A stretch of 64,000 bases of DNA, from positions 1 to 64,000 of the forward strand of contig CAMDNF010000002.1 in the NCBI GenBank assembly GCA_945902735.1, given 5' to 3'. The notes under the pieces were generated by a model. That model did not search any database. It saw only the letters and a list, made by a program, of their open reading frames with translations, and was not told the origin of the DNA. The DNA comes from SHWC01 sp945902735. GTDB taxonomy: Bacteria > Pseudomonadota > Alphaproteobacteria > UBA828. The translations under genes were made by a program, and so were the position numbers. This document shows positions 17,761 through 25,253 of the stretch, piece after piece. How positions within the stretch are numbered: the first letter of the stretch is position 1; the number at the start of each line of letters is the position of its first letter.

Positions 17761-18803
17761 AAATCGACGGCCGCAAGGCCGACGGGTTTTGCCGCGCGCC
17801 GGGCAAAGAGATCAGAGCGATTCTCTGTTACGGACCGAATGAGGGCCTTGTGCGCGAGCGCGCCGAGGCGGCGGCGCGGGCCGTGGTGCCCGATGCGCGC
17901 GATCCGTTTCGTCTGTGCACGCTGAGCCCGGCTACCCTCAAAGACGACCCAGCCCGTCTTGCCGACGAAATTGGCGCGTTGGCGTTTGGCGGCGGTCGGC
18001 GTGTCGTACAAATCAGCGGCGCGGGGGATGGGTTGTCGGCCGCGATTCAATCGGCGCTCGGTATCGTTGGCGATGCGTTGTTGATCGTCGAGGCCGGTGA
18101 ACTCAGCCCACGGTCGAGTTTGCGCAAATTGTTCGAGGCCGCGGACAAAGCCGTGGCCGCGGTGCCTTGCTATGACGACACAAGCCAAAACGCGGCCGCA
18201 TTGATCGAGACTCATCTGGGTGCTCTGGGCGGCGCGATCGACGATGATGCCGCGGCCTGGCTGATCGAGCGTTTGAGCGGCGATCGTGCGCAGATTCGGG
18301 GCGAACTCGACAAATTGATGCTCTATGTCGGCTCGAACGGCGGCGGGCGCCTGGTGATCGACAAGGCATCGGCGCAGGCCGTGGTCGGTGATGGTGGAGA
18401 GCTTTCGCTCGATGCGGTTTGCGATGCGATCGCGCTCGGCGATCTGGCCGCGCTCGATCGCGCTATTATGCGTGCGGAGACCCAGGGGATGAATGCGATC
18501 ACCATGCTGCGCGCGGTGGCGCGTCATTTGATGCGGCTGCATGGGGCGGCCGGCCGTGTCGCGGCGGGACAATCGGTCGATGCGGTGATGGCGAGTTTGC
18601 GCCCGCCGGTCTTTTTTACCGCGCAAGCAGCGTTTCGTCGTCAGATCGCGCAATGGTCGCCCGCGCGATTGGCGGAGGCGCTGCAACTCGTGCTCGAGGC
18701 CGAGGCCGACTGCAAGACCACCGGCATGCCGGCCGATGCAGTAGCGGCGCGTGCCCTATTGCGTTTGGCCGGCGCCGCCCGGAGTGGCCGCGCCTCGGGA
18801 TAA
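17757..18803 (+). CDS. holA: DNA polymerase III subunit delta
   Basis: A 348-residue clamp-loader subunit. It has the family's LCYGPNEGLVRERAE start, a degenerate AAA-like N-terminal domain, a helical middle (LIERLSGDRAQIRGELDKLMLYVG) and a C-terminal collar domain. Delta opens the beta clamp during loading. The GTG start overlaps the lptE stop (GTGA), indicating translational coupling. It is convergent with parB, 5 bp apart, with no obvious terminator between them. Confidence 0.95.
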   Translation: MKIDGRKADGFCRAPGKEIRAILCYGPNEGLVRERAEAAARAVVPDARDPFRLCTLSPATLKDDPARLADEIGALAFGGGRRVVQISGAGDGLSAAIQSALGIVGDALLIVEAGELSPRSSLRKLFEAADKAVAAVPCYDDTSQNAAALIETHLGALGGAIDDDAAAWLIERLSGDRAQIRGELDKLMLYVGSNGGGRLVIDKASAQAVVGDGGELSLDAVCDAIALGDLAALDRAIMRAETQGMNAITMLRAVARHLMRLHGAAGRVAAGQSVDAVMASLRPPVFFTAQAAFRRQIAQWSPARLAEALQLVLEAEADCKTTGMPADAVAARALLRLAGAARSGRASG

Positions 18804-18808
18804 GGGGT

Positions 18809-19714
18809 TCAGCGCGGGCCGAGCCGGCGCAATAATTCGTCGAGTTGCTCGGCGCTCCGATAGCGAAAAATCATTTCACCCGAACCATCGGCCTTGGTTT
18901 CGATGCTGACCTTAAGACCGAGGCTGGTGGAGAGCTTTAGCTCAAGATCACGCACATTGGGGTCTCGCGCCGCGCGAACGCGGGGCGGCCGGGGCACCCG
19001 CGTCGCCTCGCGAGCCAATGCTTCGGTCTGCCGCACATTCAAGTTCCGCGCGACGATGGTTTCGGCGAGCGCGACCGGATCGCGGGCGTTCAGAAGCGCG
19101 CGCGCATGACCCATGCTGAGCTGGCCATTGCCGAGCAGTGTTTTGACATAGGGCGGTAATTCCAAAAGCCGGATCATGTTGGTGACATGGCTGCGGCTCT
19201 TGCCGATCGCTTGGGCGACGGCATCTTGGGTATGGCCGAAGCGCGCGATGAGGCGCTGAAAGGCTTCGGCCTCTTCCAGGGGATTCAAATCCTCGCGCTG
19301 GATATTTTCAACGAGCGCTACCTCGAGCGCCTGATCATCGTCGAACTCGCGCACGATGGCCGGCAATTCATGGATCCCGGCGCGTTGCGCCGCGCGCCAA
19401 CGGCGCTCGCCGGCAATGATTTCATAACCACCGCCACTACGCTGACGCACCAGGATCGGCTGAAGCACACCGTTTTGTTTGATGGATTGGGCGAGCTCAT
19501 CGAGCTCCGCCTCGTCAAACACGGTGCGCGGTTGGATTGGGCTTGGGCGCAGCGAATCGATCGGGAGCGTGCGTAAATTTCCGGTGGTGCGCGGCTCCGC
19601 CTCGGCGCGCGCCGTCGCGCTATTGGCCGGCGCCACATCGCCAAGCAGCGCCGCGAGCCCCTTGCCGAGTCCGCCGCGCGGTTTCAATCCGCCATCACCT
19701 TGGGGGGCACTCAT
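18809..19714 (-). CDS. parB: chromosome-partitioning protein ParB
   Basis: A 301-residue ParB/Spo0J CTPase. The N-terminal domain has IDSLRPSPIQPRTVFDE and the CTP-binding motif GERRWRAA (102-109). A helix-turn-helix for parS recognition follows (RFGHTQDAVAQAIGKSRSHVTNMIRLLELP), and the C-terminal 40 residues (MIFRYRSAEQLDELLRRLG) form the dimer domain. It loads as a clamp at parS; a matching site lies 1.4 kb upstream within rsmG. The ATG overlaps the parA stop by 4 bp. Confidence 0.97.
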   Translation of the reverse strand: MSAPQGDGGLKPRGGLGKGLAALLGDVAPANSATARAEAEPRTTGNLRTLPIDSLRPSPIQPRTVFDEAELDELAQSIKQNGVLQPILVRQRSGGGYEIIAGERRWRAAQRAGIHELPAIVREFDDDQALEVALVENIQREDLNPLEEAEAFQRLIARFGHTQDAVAQAIGKSRSHVTNMIRLLELPPYVKTLLGNGQLSMGHARALLNARDPVALAETIVARNLNVRQTEALAREATRVPRPPRVRAARDPNVRDLELKLSTSLGLKVSIETKADGSGEMIFRYRSAEQLDELLRRLGPR

Positions 19715-20595
19715 GACGGTCTCTCCTCGGCCCCTTCGCGGCGCAACATTTCGCTCGCCAAGTGCGCATAGGCTTGGGCGCCGGCGCAGCTGATGTCGTA
19801 GAGCAGCACGGGCATGCCGAAGGACGGCGCCTCGGAGACGCGCACATTGCGCGGGATCACGGTGTCATAAACTTGGGCGCCGAAATGCGCGCGGACATCG
19901 GCCGCGACCTGGCCCGATAGCCGGTTACGATTATCGTACATCGTCAGGACGATTCCTTGGATTTTCAACTTAGCGTTGAAATTGCTACGGACTACATCAA
20001 CCGTGTGGAGGAGCTCGCTCAGGCCATCGAGGGCGAGAAATTCGCACTGCAGCGGCACGATGAGTGAGTCCGCCGCGACGAGGGCGTTGAGGGTCAAAAG
20101 GGTGAGGGAGGGCGGGCAATCGATCAGAACGTAATCGAAGCCCGGTCTCGAAGTTTCAGAGGGGCCATCGGGAAACGCGAATTCGCCTAATATATCAATG
20201 GCTTCAGTTAAGCGGTGGGCGCGGTGCTCGGCGTCGACCAATTCGATTTCGGCACCCGACAAATCGCGGTTGGCCGGGACCAAAAAGAGATTGGGAACCG
20301 ATGAGGTAACCATCGCTTCGCTGAGGCTCGCGCGGCCGATCAAGACCCCATAGGAGCCCGGTTGGCGCGCGGTTTTGTCAATGCCGAGGCCGGTTGACGC
20401 GTTGCCCTGGGGATCGAGGTCGATCAACAGCACGTGGCGGCCGGTGGCGGCCAGGGCCGTGCCGAGGTTGATTGCCGTGGTGGTCTTACCAACACCGCCT
20501 TTTTGATTGACCACCGCGATGACGCGGGGTCGTTGCGGCGCCGATGTGGTGATCGGCGTCAGACTGTCGGATTCACTGCTAAGTACTTGAGACAC
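19711..20595 (-). CDS. parA: chromosome-partitioning ATPase ParA
   Basis: A 294-residue Walker-type ATPase. It carries the deviant P-loop KGGVGKTT, the switch region LIDLDPQGNASTGLG, LIDCPPSLTLLTLNAL and RNVRVSEAPSFGMPV. With ParB it drives origin segregation on the nucleoid. The GTG at 20595 is preferred; a TTG three bases upstream is also in frame. The start lies inside the last codons of rsmG (about 17 bp overlap), so the rsmG-parA-parB genes are translationally linked. Confidence 0.97.
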   Translation of the reverse strand: MSQVLSSESDSLTPITTSAPQRPRVIAVVNQKGGVGKTTTAINLGTALAATGRHVLLIDLDPQGNASTGLGIDKTARQPGSYGVLIGRASLSEAMVTSSVPNLFLVPANRDLSGAEIELVDAEHRAHRLTEAIDILGEFAFPDGPSETSRPGFDYVLIDCPPSLTLLTLNALVAADSLIVPLQCEFLALDGLSELLHTVDVVRSNFNAKLKIQGIVLTMYDNRNRLSGQVAADVRAHFGAQVYDTVIPRNVRVSEAPSFGMPVLLYDISCAGAQAYAHLASEMLRREGAEERPS

Positions 20596-21217
20596 CAATC
20601 AAATTACTCAGTATGAGGATGACCCCTTTGGGGTCGGTGAGGCTCGGGGCCGTTAGAAGACGAAAATGCCAGCGCTTGCGCGCTGCGTCTAGCTCGGCCT
20701 CGGCTCTCGATCCTTTTAACATAACGCAAAGGGTCTGACTGTCAATCAAAGGACGAGCGAAATCGAGGAAGAGATCAAGCGGCGCGACCGCGCGCGCGAC
20801 AATCACCCGTCGTACTGGCCATCCGGCGGGCGGCGGGGTGAGGGCTTCGGCTCGGCAGGGGATGATATTGACCGTGGCGCCGGTCAGACGCGCGGCCTCG
20901 CGCAGAAAAGTGCATTTTCGTTGATCGCTCTCGACGAGATTTACAGCGGGCGAGCCCAAGAGCGCGAGGATAAGGCCAGGGAATCCCGCGCCGCTGCCGA
21001 TGTCGTAGAGCGCGTCATAGGATTGCGGGAGATGACGGAGAATCTGGCCGCTATCGAGGAAATGGCGGCGCCAAAGATCGTCTAAGGTTGATTCCCCGAT
21101 AAGGTTAATGGATTTTTGCCATCGTCGGAGCAGCGCCTCATAGGCGTCGAAGCTCGCCAAGGTTTCACGTGAAACATTGAGGTCCCGGGCGAAGGATTCA
21201 CGGCCGTAGGTCGACGT
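20579..21217 (-). CDS. rsmG: 16S rRNA (guanine527-N7)-methyltransferase RsmG
   Basis: RsmG (GidB) methylates G527 of 16S rRNA with SAM. The Rossmann core reads LYDIGSGAGFPGLIL, NLVESDQRKCTFLREAARLTG and RVIVARAVAPLDLFLDFA. The first conventional in-frame start (TTG 21160) would delete the family's N-terminal FARDLNVSRETLAS segment, which is encoded in frame upstream. The frame stays open to just after the mnmG stop. There an AGGAGG (21223-21228) sits 5 bases before an ACG (21215-21217) and 2 bases before a CTG (21218-21220); no ATG, GTG or TTG is available in that stretch. I therefore place the start at the ACG, giving 212 residues. The parS site is embedded in codons for NVSRET. Confidence 0.88.
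   Translation of the reverse strand, partial: TSTYGRESFARDLNVSRETLASFDAYEALLRRWQKSINLIGESTLDDLWRRHFLDSGQILRHLPQSYDALYDIGSGAGFPGLILALLGSPAVNLVESDQRKCTFLREAARLTGATVNIIPCRAEALTPPPAGWPVRRVIVARAVAPLDLFLDFARPLIDSQTLCVMLKGSRAEAELDAARKRWHFRLLTAPSLTDPKGVILILSNLIGVSST
21161..21176. other. parS: parS centromere-like site
   Basis: GGTTTCACGTGAAACA matches the bacterial parS consensus TGTTTCACGTGAAACA at 15 of 16 positions, with a perfect 14-bp palindromic core GTTTCACGTGAAAC. It lies in the 5' coding part of rsmG, 1.4 kb from parB, and about 14 kb from the oriC candidate. This is the ParB nucleation site. No second copy was found by eye in the window. Confidence 0.92.
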
Positions 21218-21228
21218 CAGAGCCTCCT

Positions 21229-23115
21229 CTAGGCTGTTCCGCGAGACCCTTGGGCTCGAGTCCGCCTCACATGCCCGAGCAACGCCGTGACCGCCGCAGG
21301 CGTTATCCCCGACATCCGCGAGGCCGCGCCAAGCGTTGCCGGCCGGGCCAGGCTCAGCTTCTCCCGCACCTCGGTCGACAGGCTCGGGATATGGTGATAG
21401 TCCAAATCGCCGGGCAGCGCCAAATCCTCGTCGCGCCTAAAGGCCGCGATGTCGGCCGCCTGGCGCTCCACGTAGCTCGTGTAATGCGATTCAATTTCAA
21501 GGCTTTCCGCGATATCTGGCGGCGCGGTCGCGAACTCCGGCCAGAGCCGGGTTATGGTCCGCCAGCCGGTCTCCGCCTGGCCCAGCAGGGTAAAGCCGTC
21601 CCGCCGCTGGCCGTCCAAATTAACCATGAGGCCCTTGGCCCGTAGCTCGCTCGGCGTTAGGCTCGCGGCCTTCAAACGCGCGCGGGTCGCCGCTACATCT
21701 GTCCGCTTCCGCTCATAGACGGCGCGGCGGATCGGGCCGACACAGCCGATCTCGATGCCTCGGTCGGTCAACCGAAGGTCGGCATTATCGGGGCGGAGAG
21801 TCAGACGATATTCCGCGCGCGAGGAAAACATTCGATAGGGCTCGGTCACGCCCTGGGTCACCAGATCGTCGATCATCACGCCCAACATGGCGTCCGCCCG
21901 ATCTGGCACGAAGGGCGCGCTACCCCCCACCGCTAGAGCTGCATTTAGGCCAGCCACAAGACCTTGTGCTCCGGCTTCTTCATAACCGGTCGTGCCATTA
22001 ATCTGGCCGGCGAAATAGAGGCCGCGCACACGCTTGGTTTCAAGCGTCGGGTGCAATTCGCGCGGATCGACATAATCATATTCGATCGCATAGCCCGGTC
22101 GGATGATCGTCGCGCGCTCAAGGCCCGGTATGGTGGCGAGGAAAGCCGCCTGAATTTCCCGCGGCAGCGAGGTCGAAAGCCCGTTGGGATAGACGGTGTG
22201 GTCGTTCAGCCCTTCAGGCTCCAGGAAGATTTGGTGCCGATCGCGCTCGGCGAAGCGCACCACCTTATCCTCGATCGAGGGGCAATAGCGGGGCCCGCGA
22301 CCCTCGATCTGGCCGGAATAAATAGGGGCCCGATGTAAATTCGCGCGGATTAGGTCATGGGCCTTGGGCCCCGTCGCCGTGATGTGGCAGGCGATCTGCG
22401 GCTGGGTGATCGCTTCGGTCAGATAGGAAAACGGCACGGGCGGTTGGTCGCCCGGTTGGGCCTCGAGCGCGGCCCAATCGATGGTGCGCCCGTCGAGCCG
22501 GGGCGGCGTGCCGGTTTTCAGGCGCCCAAGACGAAATCCCTTGTCATACAAATACTTAGATAGGCCCATCGCGGGCGCTTCGCCAACCCGGCCGGCGGGG
22601 ATTTTCTCTTCGCCGATATGAATCAAACCGCGCAAAAAAGTGCCCGTGGTCAAGATCACGCGATTGGCCGCGATGGTCTCGTCCGCCGCCGTGATCACCC
22701 CGGCAATGCCGCCTGAGGCGTCGAACGCCAGGGCCTCGATTGCGGACGCGCGGATTTCGAGATTGGGCTGGACGGCCAACGCCGCTTGCATGGCGGTCTT
22801 ATAGAGCTGCCGATCCTGCTGGGCGCGGGGCCCGCGTACGGCCGGCCCTTTGCTCCGGTTCAGCACACGAAATTGAATGCCGCCGGCATCGGCGACGCGG
22901 CCCATCAGCCCATCCAACGCATCGATCTCGCGCACCAGCGTGCCTTTGGCCAGGCCGCCAATCGCCGGGTTGCACGACATTTCACCGATCGTATCGAGCC
23001 GGTGGGTCACCAAAAGCGTGCGCGCGCCAAGGCGCGCCGAGGCGGAAGCGGCTTCGCAGCCCGCATGGCCCCCGCCGATTACGATGACGTCGAAAGAATT
23101 CGCGCGATTTGGCAT
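21229..23115 (-). CDS. mnmG: tRNA uridine-5-carboxymethylaminomethyl modification enzyme MnmG
   Basis: A 628-residue FAD protein (GidA). The dinucleotide fold is VIVIGGGHAGCEAA; further signatures are TIGEMSCNPAIGGLAKG, RVLNRSKGPAVRGPRAQQDR, LKTGTPPRLDG, GYAIEYDY and FAGQINGTTGYEEAGAQG. With MnmE it installs the cmnm5 group on wobble U34 of several tRNAs. It sits 58 bp downstream of mnmE, and rsmG begins about 12 bp after its stop. Length and motifs are normal. Confidence 0.98.
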   Translation of the reverse strand: MPNRANSFDVIVIGGGHAGCEAASASARLGARTLLVTHRLDTIGEMSCNPAIGGLAKGTLVREIDALDGLMGRVADAGGIQFRVLNRSKGPAVRGPRAQQDRQLYKTAMQAALAVQPNLEIRASAIEALAFDASGGIAGVITAADETIAANRVILTTGTFLRGLIHIGEEKIPAGRVGEAPAMGLSKYLYDKGFRLGRLKTGTPPRLDGRTIDWAALEAQPGDQPPVPFSYLTEAITQPQIACHITATGPKAHDLIRANLHRAPIYSGQIEGRGPRYCPSIEDKVVRFAERDRHQIFLEPEGLNDHTVYPNGLSTSLPREIQAAFLATIPGLERATIIRPGYAIEYDYVDPRELHPTLETKRVRGLYFAGQINGTTGYEEAGAQGLVAGLNAALAVGGSAPFVPDRADAMLGVMIDDLVTQGVTEPYRMFSSRAEYRLTLRPDNADLRLTDRGIEIGCVGPIRRAVYERKRTDVAATRARLKAASLTPSELRAKGLMVNLDGQRRDGFTLLGQAETGWRTITRLWPEFATAPPDIAESLEIESHYTSYVERQAADIAAFRRDEDLALPGDLDYHHIPSLSTEVREKLSLARPATLGAASRMSGITPAAVTALLGHVRRTRAQGSRGTA

Positions 23116-23173
23116 GAGAGGAGGGACGCGTCCTTATTGCGCGCCCTCTCCTAGCAAAACCCGGCGGGTACCG

Positions 23174-24514
23174 CTACTTGCCGATGCAGAACGAGCGAAA
23201 AACCTCGTCCAGCACATCCTCGACATCGACCCGGCCCGTGATCCGGCCCAGCGCACGCGCGGCGAGGCGAAGATCCTCGGCGCAGAGCTCAACCCCCGTC
23301 GCGTCGCGGGCACGTTGCAACGCCGCCCGCGCCTCTTCCAGCGCGCGGCGATGGCGTATTTGCGTCAAGGCCGGCGAAGCCGCCTCCGCCATCAATTTCG
23401 CGGCCTCGGTTGCGAGCCGTGCGATCAAACCGTCCAGGCCAGAGCCGGTTATGCAAGATACTGGTTCGATGGGGATTCCTTGAACCGATCGCGGCGCGGC
23501 GGCGGCCAAGAGATCGGCTTTGTTGAGAATGATCATTGCCTTGCTATCTATTAGCGCCTCGGCCTTTGGGTCGATCGTCGGCCAGGTCGCGCCATCGAGC
23601 ACGATCAGCTTGAGATCGGCCCGTTCCGCCCGCGCCAAAGCGCGTTTGATGCCCTCGGCCTCAATCTCGTCGGTCGCCTCGCGCAGGCCGGCGGTATCGG
23701 CAAGCAGCACGGGATAACCGCCGAGATCGAGCCTGATCTCGACCACATCGCGCGTGGTGCCAGCGGTTGCCGCCACAATCGCCACATCGCGTCGCGCGAT
23801 CGCGTTCAGAAGGCTAGACTTCCCGGCATTGGGCGGACCCAGAATGGCGATCTCCAAGCCATCGCGCACCAGCTCGCCCCGTCGCCCATCGTCGAGATGG
23901 GCTGAAAGGGCCGCGACCAGGCGGTCGATGCCTCGCTTTATCTTTTCCTCCAGCCCGGCGGGTAAATCCTGGTCGGAAAAGTCGAGCCCGGCCTCGGCCA
24001 GGGCCATCACCTCGATGATACCGGCGCGCCAGCCGTCATAGAGCGCGCCAAGTGCGCCGCCCATTTGGCCGAGGGCCTGGCGGCGCTGGGCCCCGGTTTC
24101 CGCCGCGATAAGATCGGCCAAACCTTCCGCCGCGACCAAATCGAGCCGCCCCTGATCGAAGGCGCGACGCGCAAACTCCCCGGGCTCCGCCGGGCGGAGA
24201 CCCTCGATCTCGCTCAAGGATTCCAGCACCCCGGCGATCACGGCGCGACCGCCATGGACATGGAGCTCCGCCATATCCTCGCCGGTAAAGCTCGACGGCG
24301 CGGGGAAGTAGAGGGTCAAGGCCTGATCGAGCGCCTCGCCAGTACGCGGGTGGCGCAGCGCCCGCACAATCGCCTGACGTGCCGCCCCCAGGGGCCGACC
24401 GCTCAGCAGTGTGAGCGATTCGCCCGCTTTCGGGCCCGATAGTCGAATAACCGCGATCGCGCCGCGCCCCGGCCCGGTCGATAGCGCAAAAATCGTATCG
24501 AGCGCCGAACCCAC
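23174..24514 (-). CDS. mnmE: tRNA modification GTPase MnmE
   Basis: A 446-residue GTPase. The N-terminal tetrahydrofolate-binding domain (1-120) begins DTIFALSTGPGRGAIAVIRLSG. The G domain holds GPPNAGKSSLLN, ATAGTTRDVVE (potassium-dependent loop), DTAGLRE and NKAD. The C-terminus ends in the conserved FCIGK with its catalytic Cys. It forms the U34 modification complex with MnmG. Here the gene upstream is a ferredoxin rather than rho, which is its frequent neighbour in Alphaproteobacteria. Confidence 0.98.
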   Translation of the reverse strand: MGSALDTIFALSTGPGRGAIAVIRLSGPKAGESLTLLSGRPLGAARQAIVRALRHPRTGEALDQALTLYFPAPSSFTGEDMAELHVHGGRAVIAGVLESLSEIEGLRPAEPGEFARRAFDQGRLDLVAAEGLADLIAAETGAQRRQALGQMGGALGALYDGWRAGIIEVMALAEAGLDFSDQDLPAGLEEKIKRGIDRLVAALSAHLDDGRRGELVRDGLEIAILGPPNAGKSSLLNAIARRDVAIVAATAGTTRDVVEIRLDLGGYPVLLADTAGLREATDEIEAEGIKRALARAERADLKLIVLDGATWPTIDPKAEALIDSKAMIILNKADLLAAAAPRSVQGIPIEPVSCITGSGLDGLIARLATEAAKLMAEAASPALTQIRHRRALEEARAALQRARDATGVELCAEDLRLAARALGRITGRVDVEDVLDEVFRSFCIGK

Positions 24515-24520
24515 CGCCTC

Positions 24521-24889
24521 TTAGCCGCTCGCGGCCTTATCGGGCAGCTTTTGCTCCGGCTGAAGAATCAGGCGTTTGACCCGCCCGCCATCACGCAAAT
24601 GGGTGCTCAGGATCTCGTCGATATCGGCGGTGGTCCGATAGCTATACCAAACGCCTTCGGGGTAGATCACCAAGGTCGGGCCGAGCTCGCACCGATCAAG
24701 ACAGCCGGCGATGTTGACCCGGACGCCATCAAGCCCGAGCTCCTTTGCCCGCGCCTTCATGTGATCGCGCAATTTGACCGCGCCCTTCTCGGCGCAGCAG
24801 CCCCGTGTATGCCCGGGCGGGCGCACATTGGTGCAGCAAAACACATGGGCGTCGTAATAGGGCTTCGGGTCATCCGGCCGGCTTGCCAT
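24521..24889 (-). CDS. (2Fe-2S) ferredoxin-like protein
   Basis: A 122-residue thioredoxin-fold [2Fe-2S] ferredoxin. The cluster ligands are in HVFCCTNVRPPGHTRGCC and in NIAGCLDRCELGPTLVIYPEG, the two-pair arrangement of the NuoE/Shethna-like family. It probably carries electrons, but no redox partner is encoded alongside. It lies 6 bp upstream of mnmE and 9 bp downstream of the DUF6489 gene, so it may share the mnmE transcript. Confidence 0.88.
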   Translation of the reverse strand: MASRPDDPKPYYDAHVFCCTNVRPPGHTRGCCAEKGAVKLRDHMKARAKELGLDGVRVNIAGCLDRCELGPTLVIYPEGVWYSYRTTADIDEILSTHLRDGGRVKRLILQPEQKLPDKAASG

Positions 24890-24898
24890 GGCGAGTGC

Positions 24899-25153
24899 TC
24901 AGTCCTTCTTGTTGTCTTTCATGCCGAGGCCGCCCATGCCGCCCCAAAACGTCTTTTGCAGCTCCTCGAAGCCTTTCATCATTGATGGGCCCCAATTGCG
25001 CATCAAGGCCTCGGGCTCCATACCGGCGATCGCGGTGCGCATGCGCTGTTCGATATCGGCCATCACGGCCTTTTGCATGGGCTCAACATCGGGCAGGCCG
25101 AAGAAGGCGCGCGCCTCTTGGGGCGAGCATTCGATATCAATATGAAATTTCAT
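24899..25153 (-). CDS. DUF6489 family small protein
   Basis: An 84-residue protein starting MKFHIDIECSPQEARAFFGL followed by PDVEPMQ, which I recognise as the alphaproteobacterial DUF6489 family. The C-terminus is amphipathic and Gly/Lys-rich (FWGGMGGLGMKDNKKD). Function unknown; the resemblance of the region around WGPSMMKGFEELQK to phasin-like helices is only superficial. The ATG at 25153 is chosen because the conserved segment begins there. It is divergent from the DUF255 gene. Confidence 0.75.
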   Translation of the reverse strand: MKFHIDIECSPQEARAFFGLPDVEPMQKAVMADIEQRMRTAIAGMEPEALMRNWGPSMMKGFEELQKTFWGGMGGLGMKDNKKD

Positions 25154-25253
25154 GGCGCTCTCCGGCATTGGCGCGGGTGACTCAACGAGGCGCCCGCCTA
25201 TATTGTGGGCGAGGCCCGGCATGACTGCAAGCCGCGCACCCAAGGAGTCTCCT

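Noticed and set aside
17721..18686. 321-codon open frame on the minus strand
   Set aside because: Antisense to holA; biased His/Arg/Gln composition and no motif.
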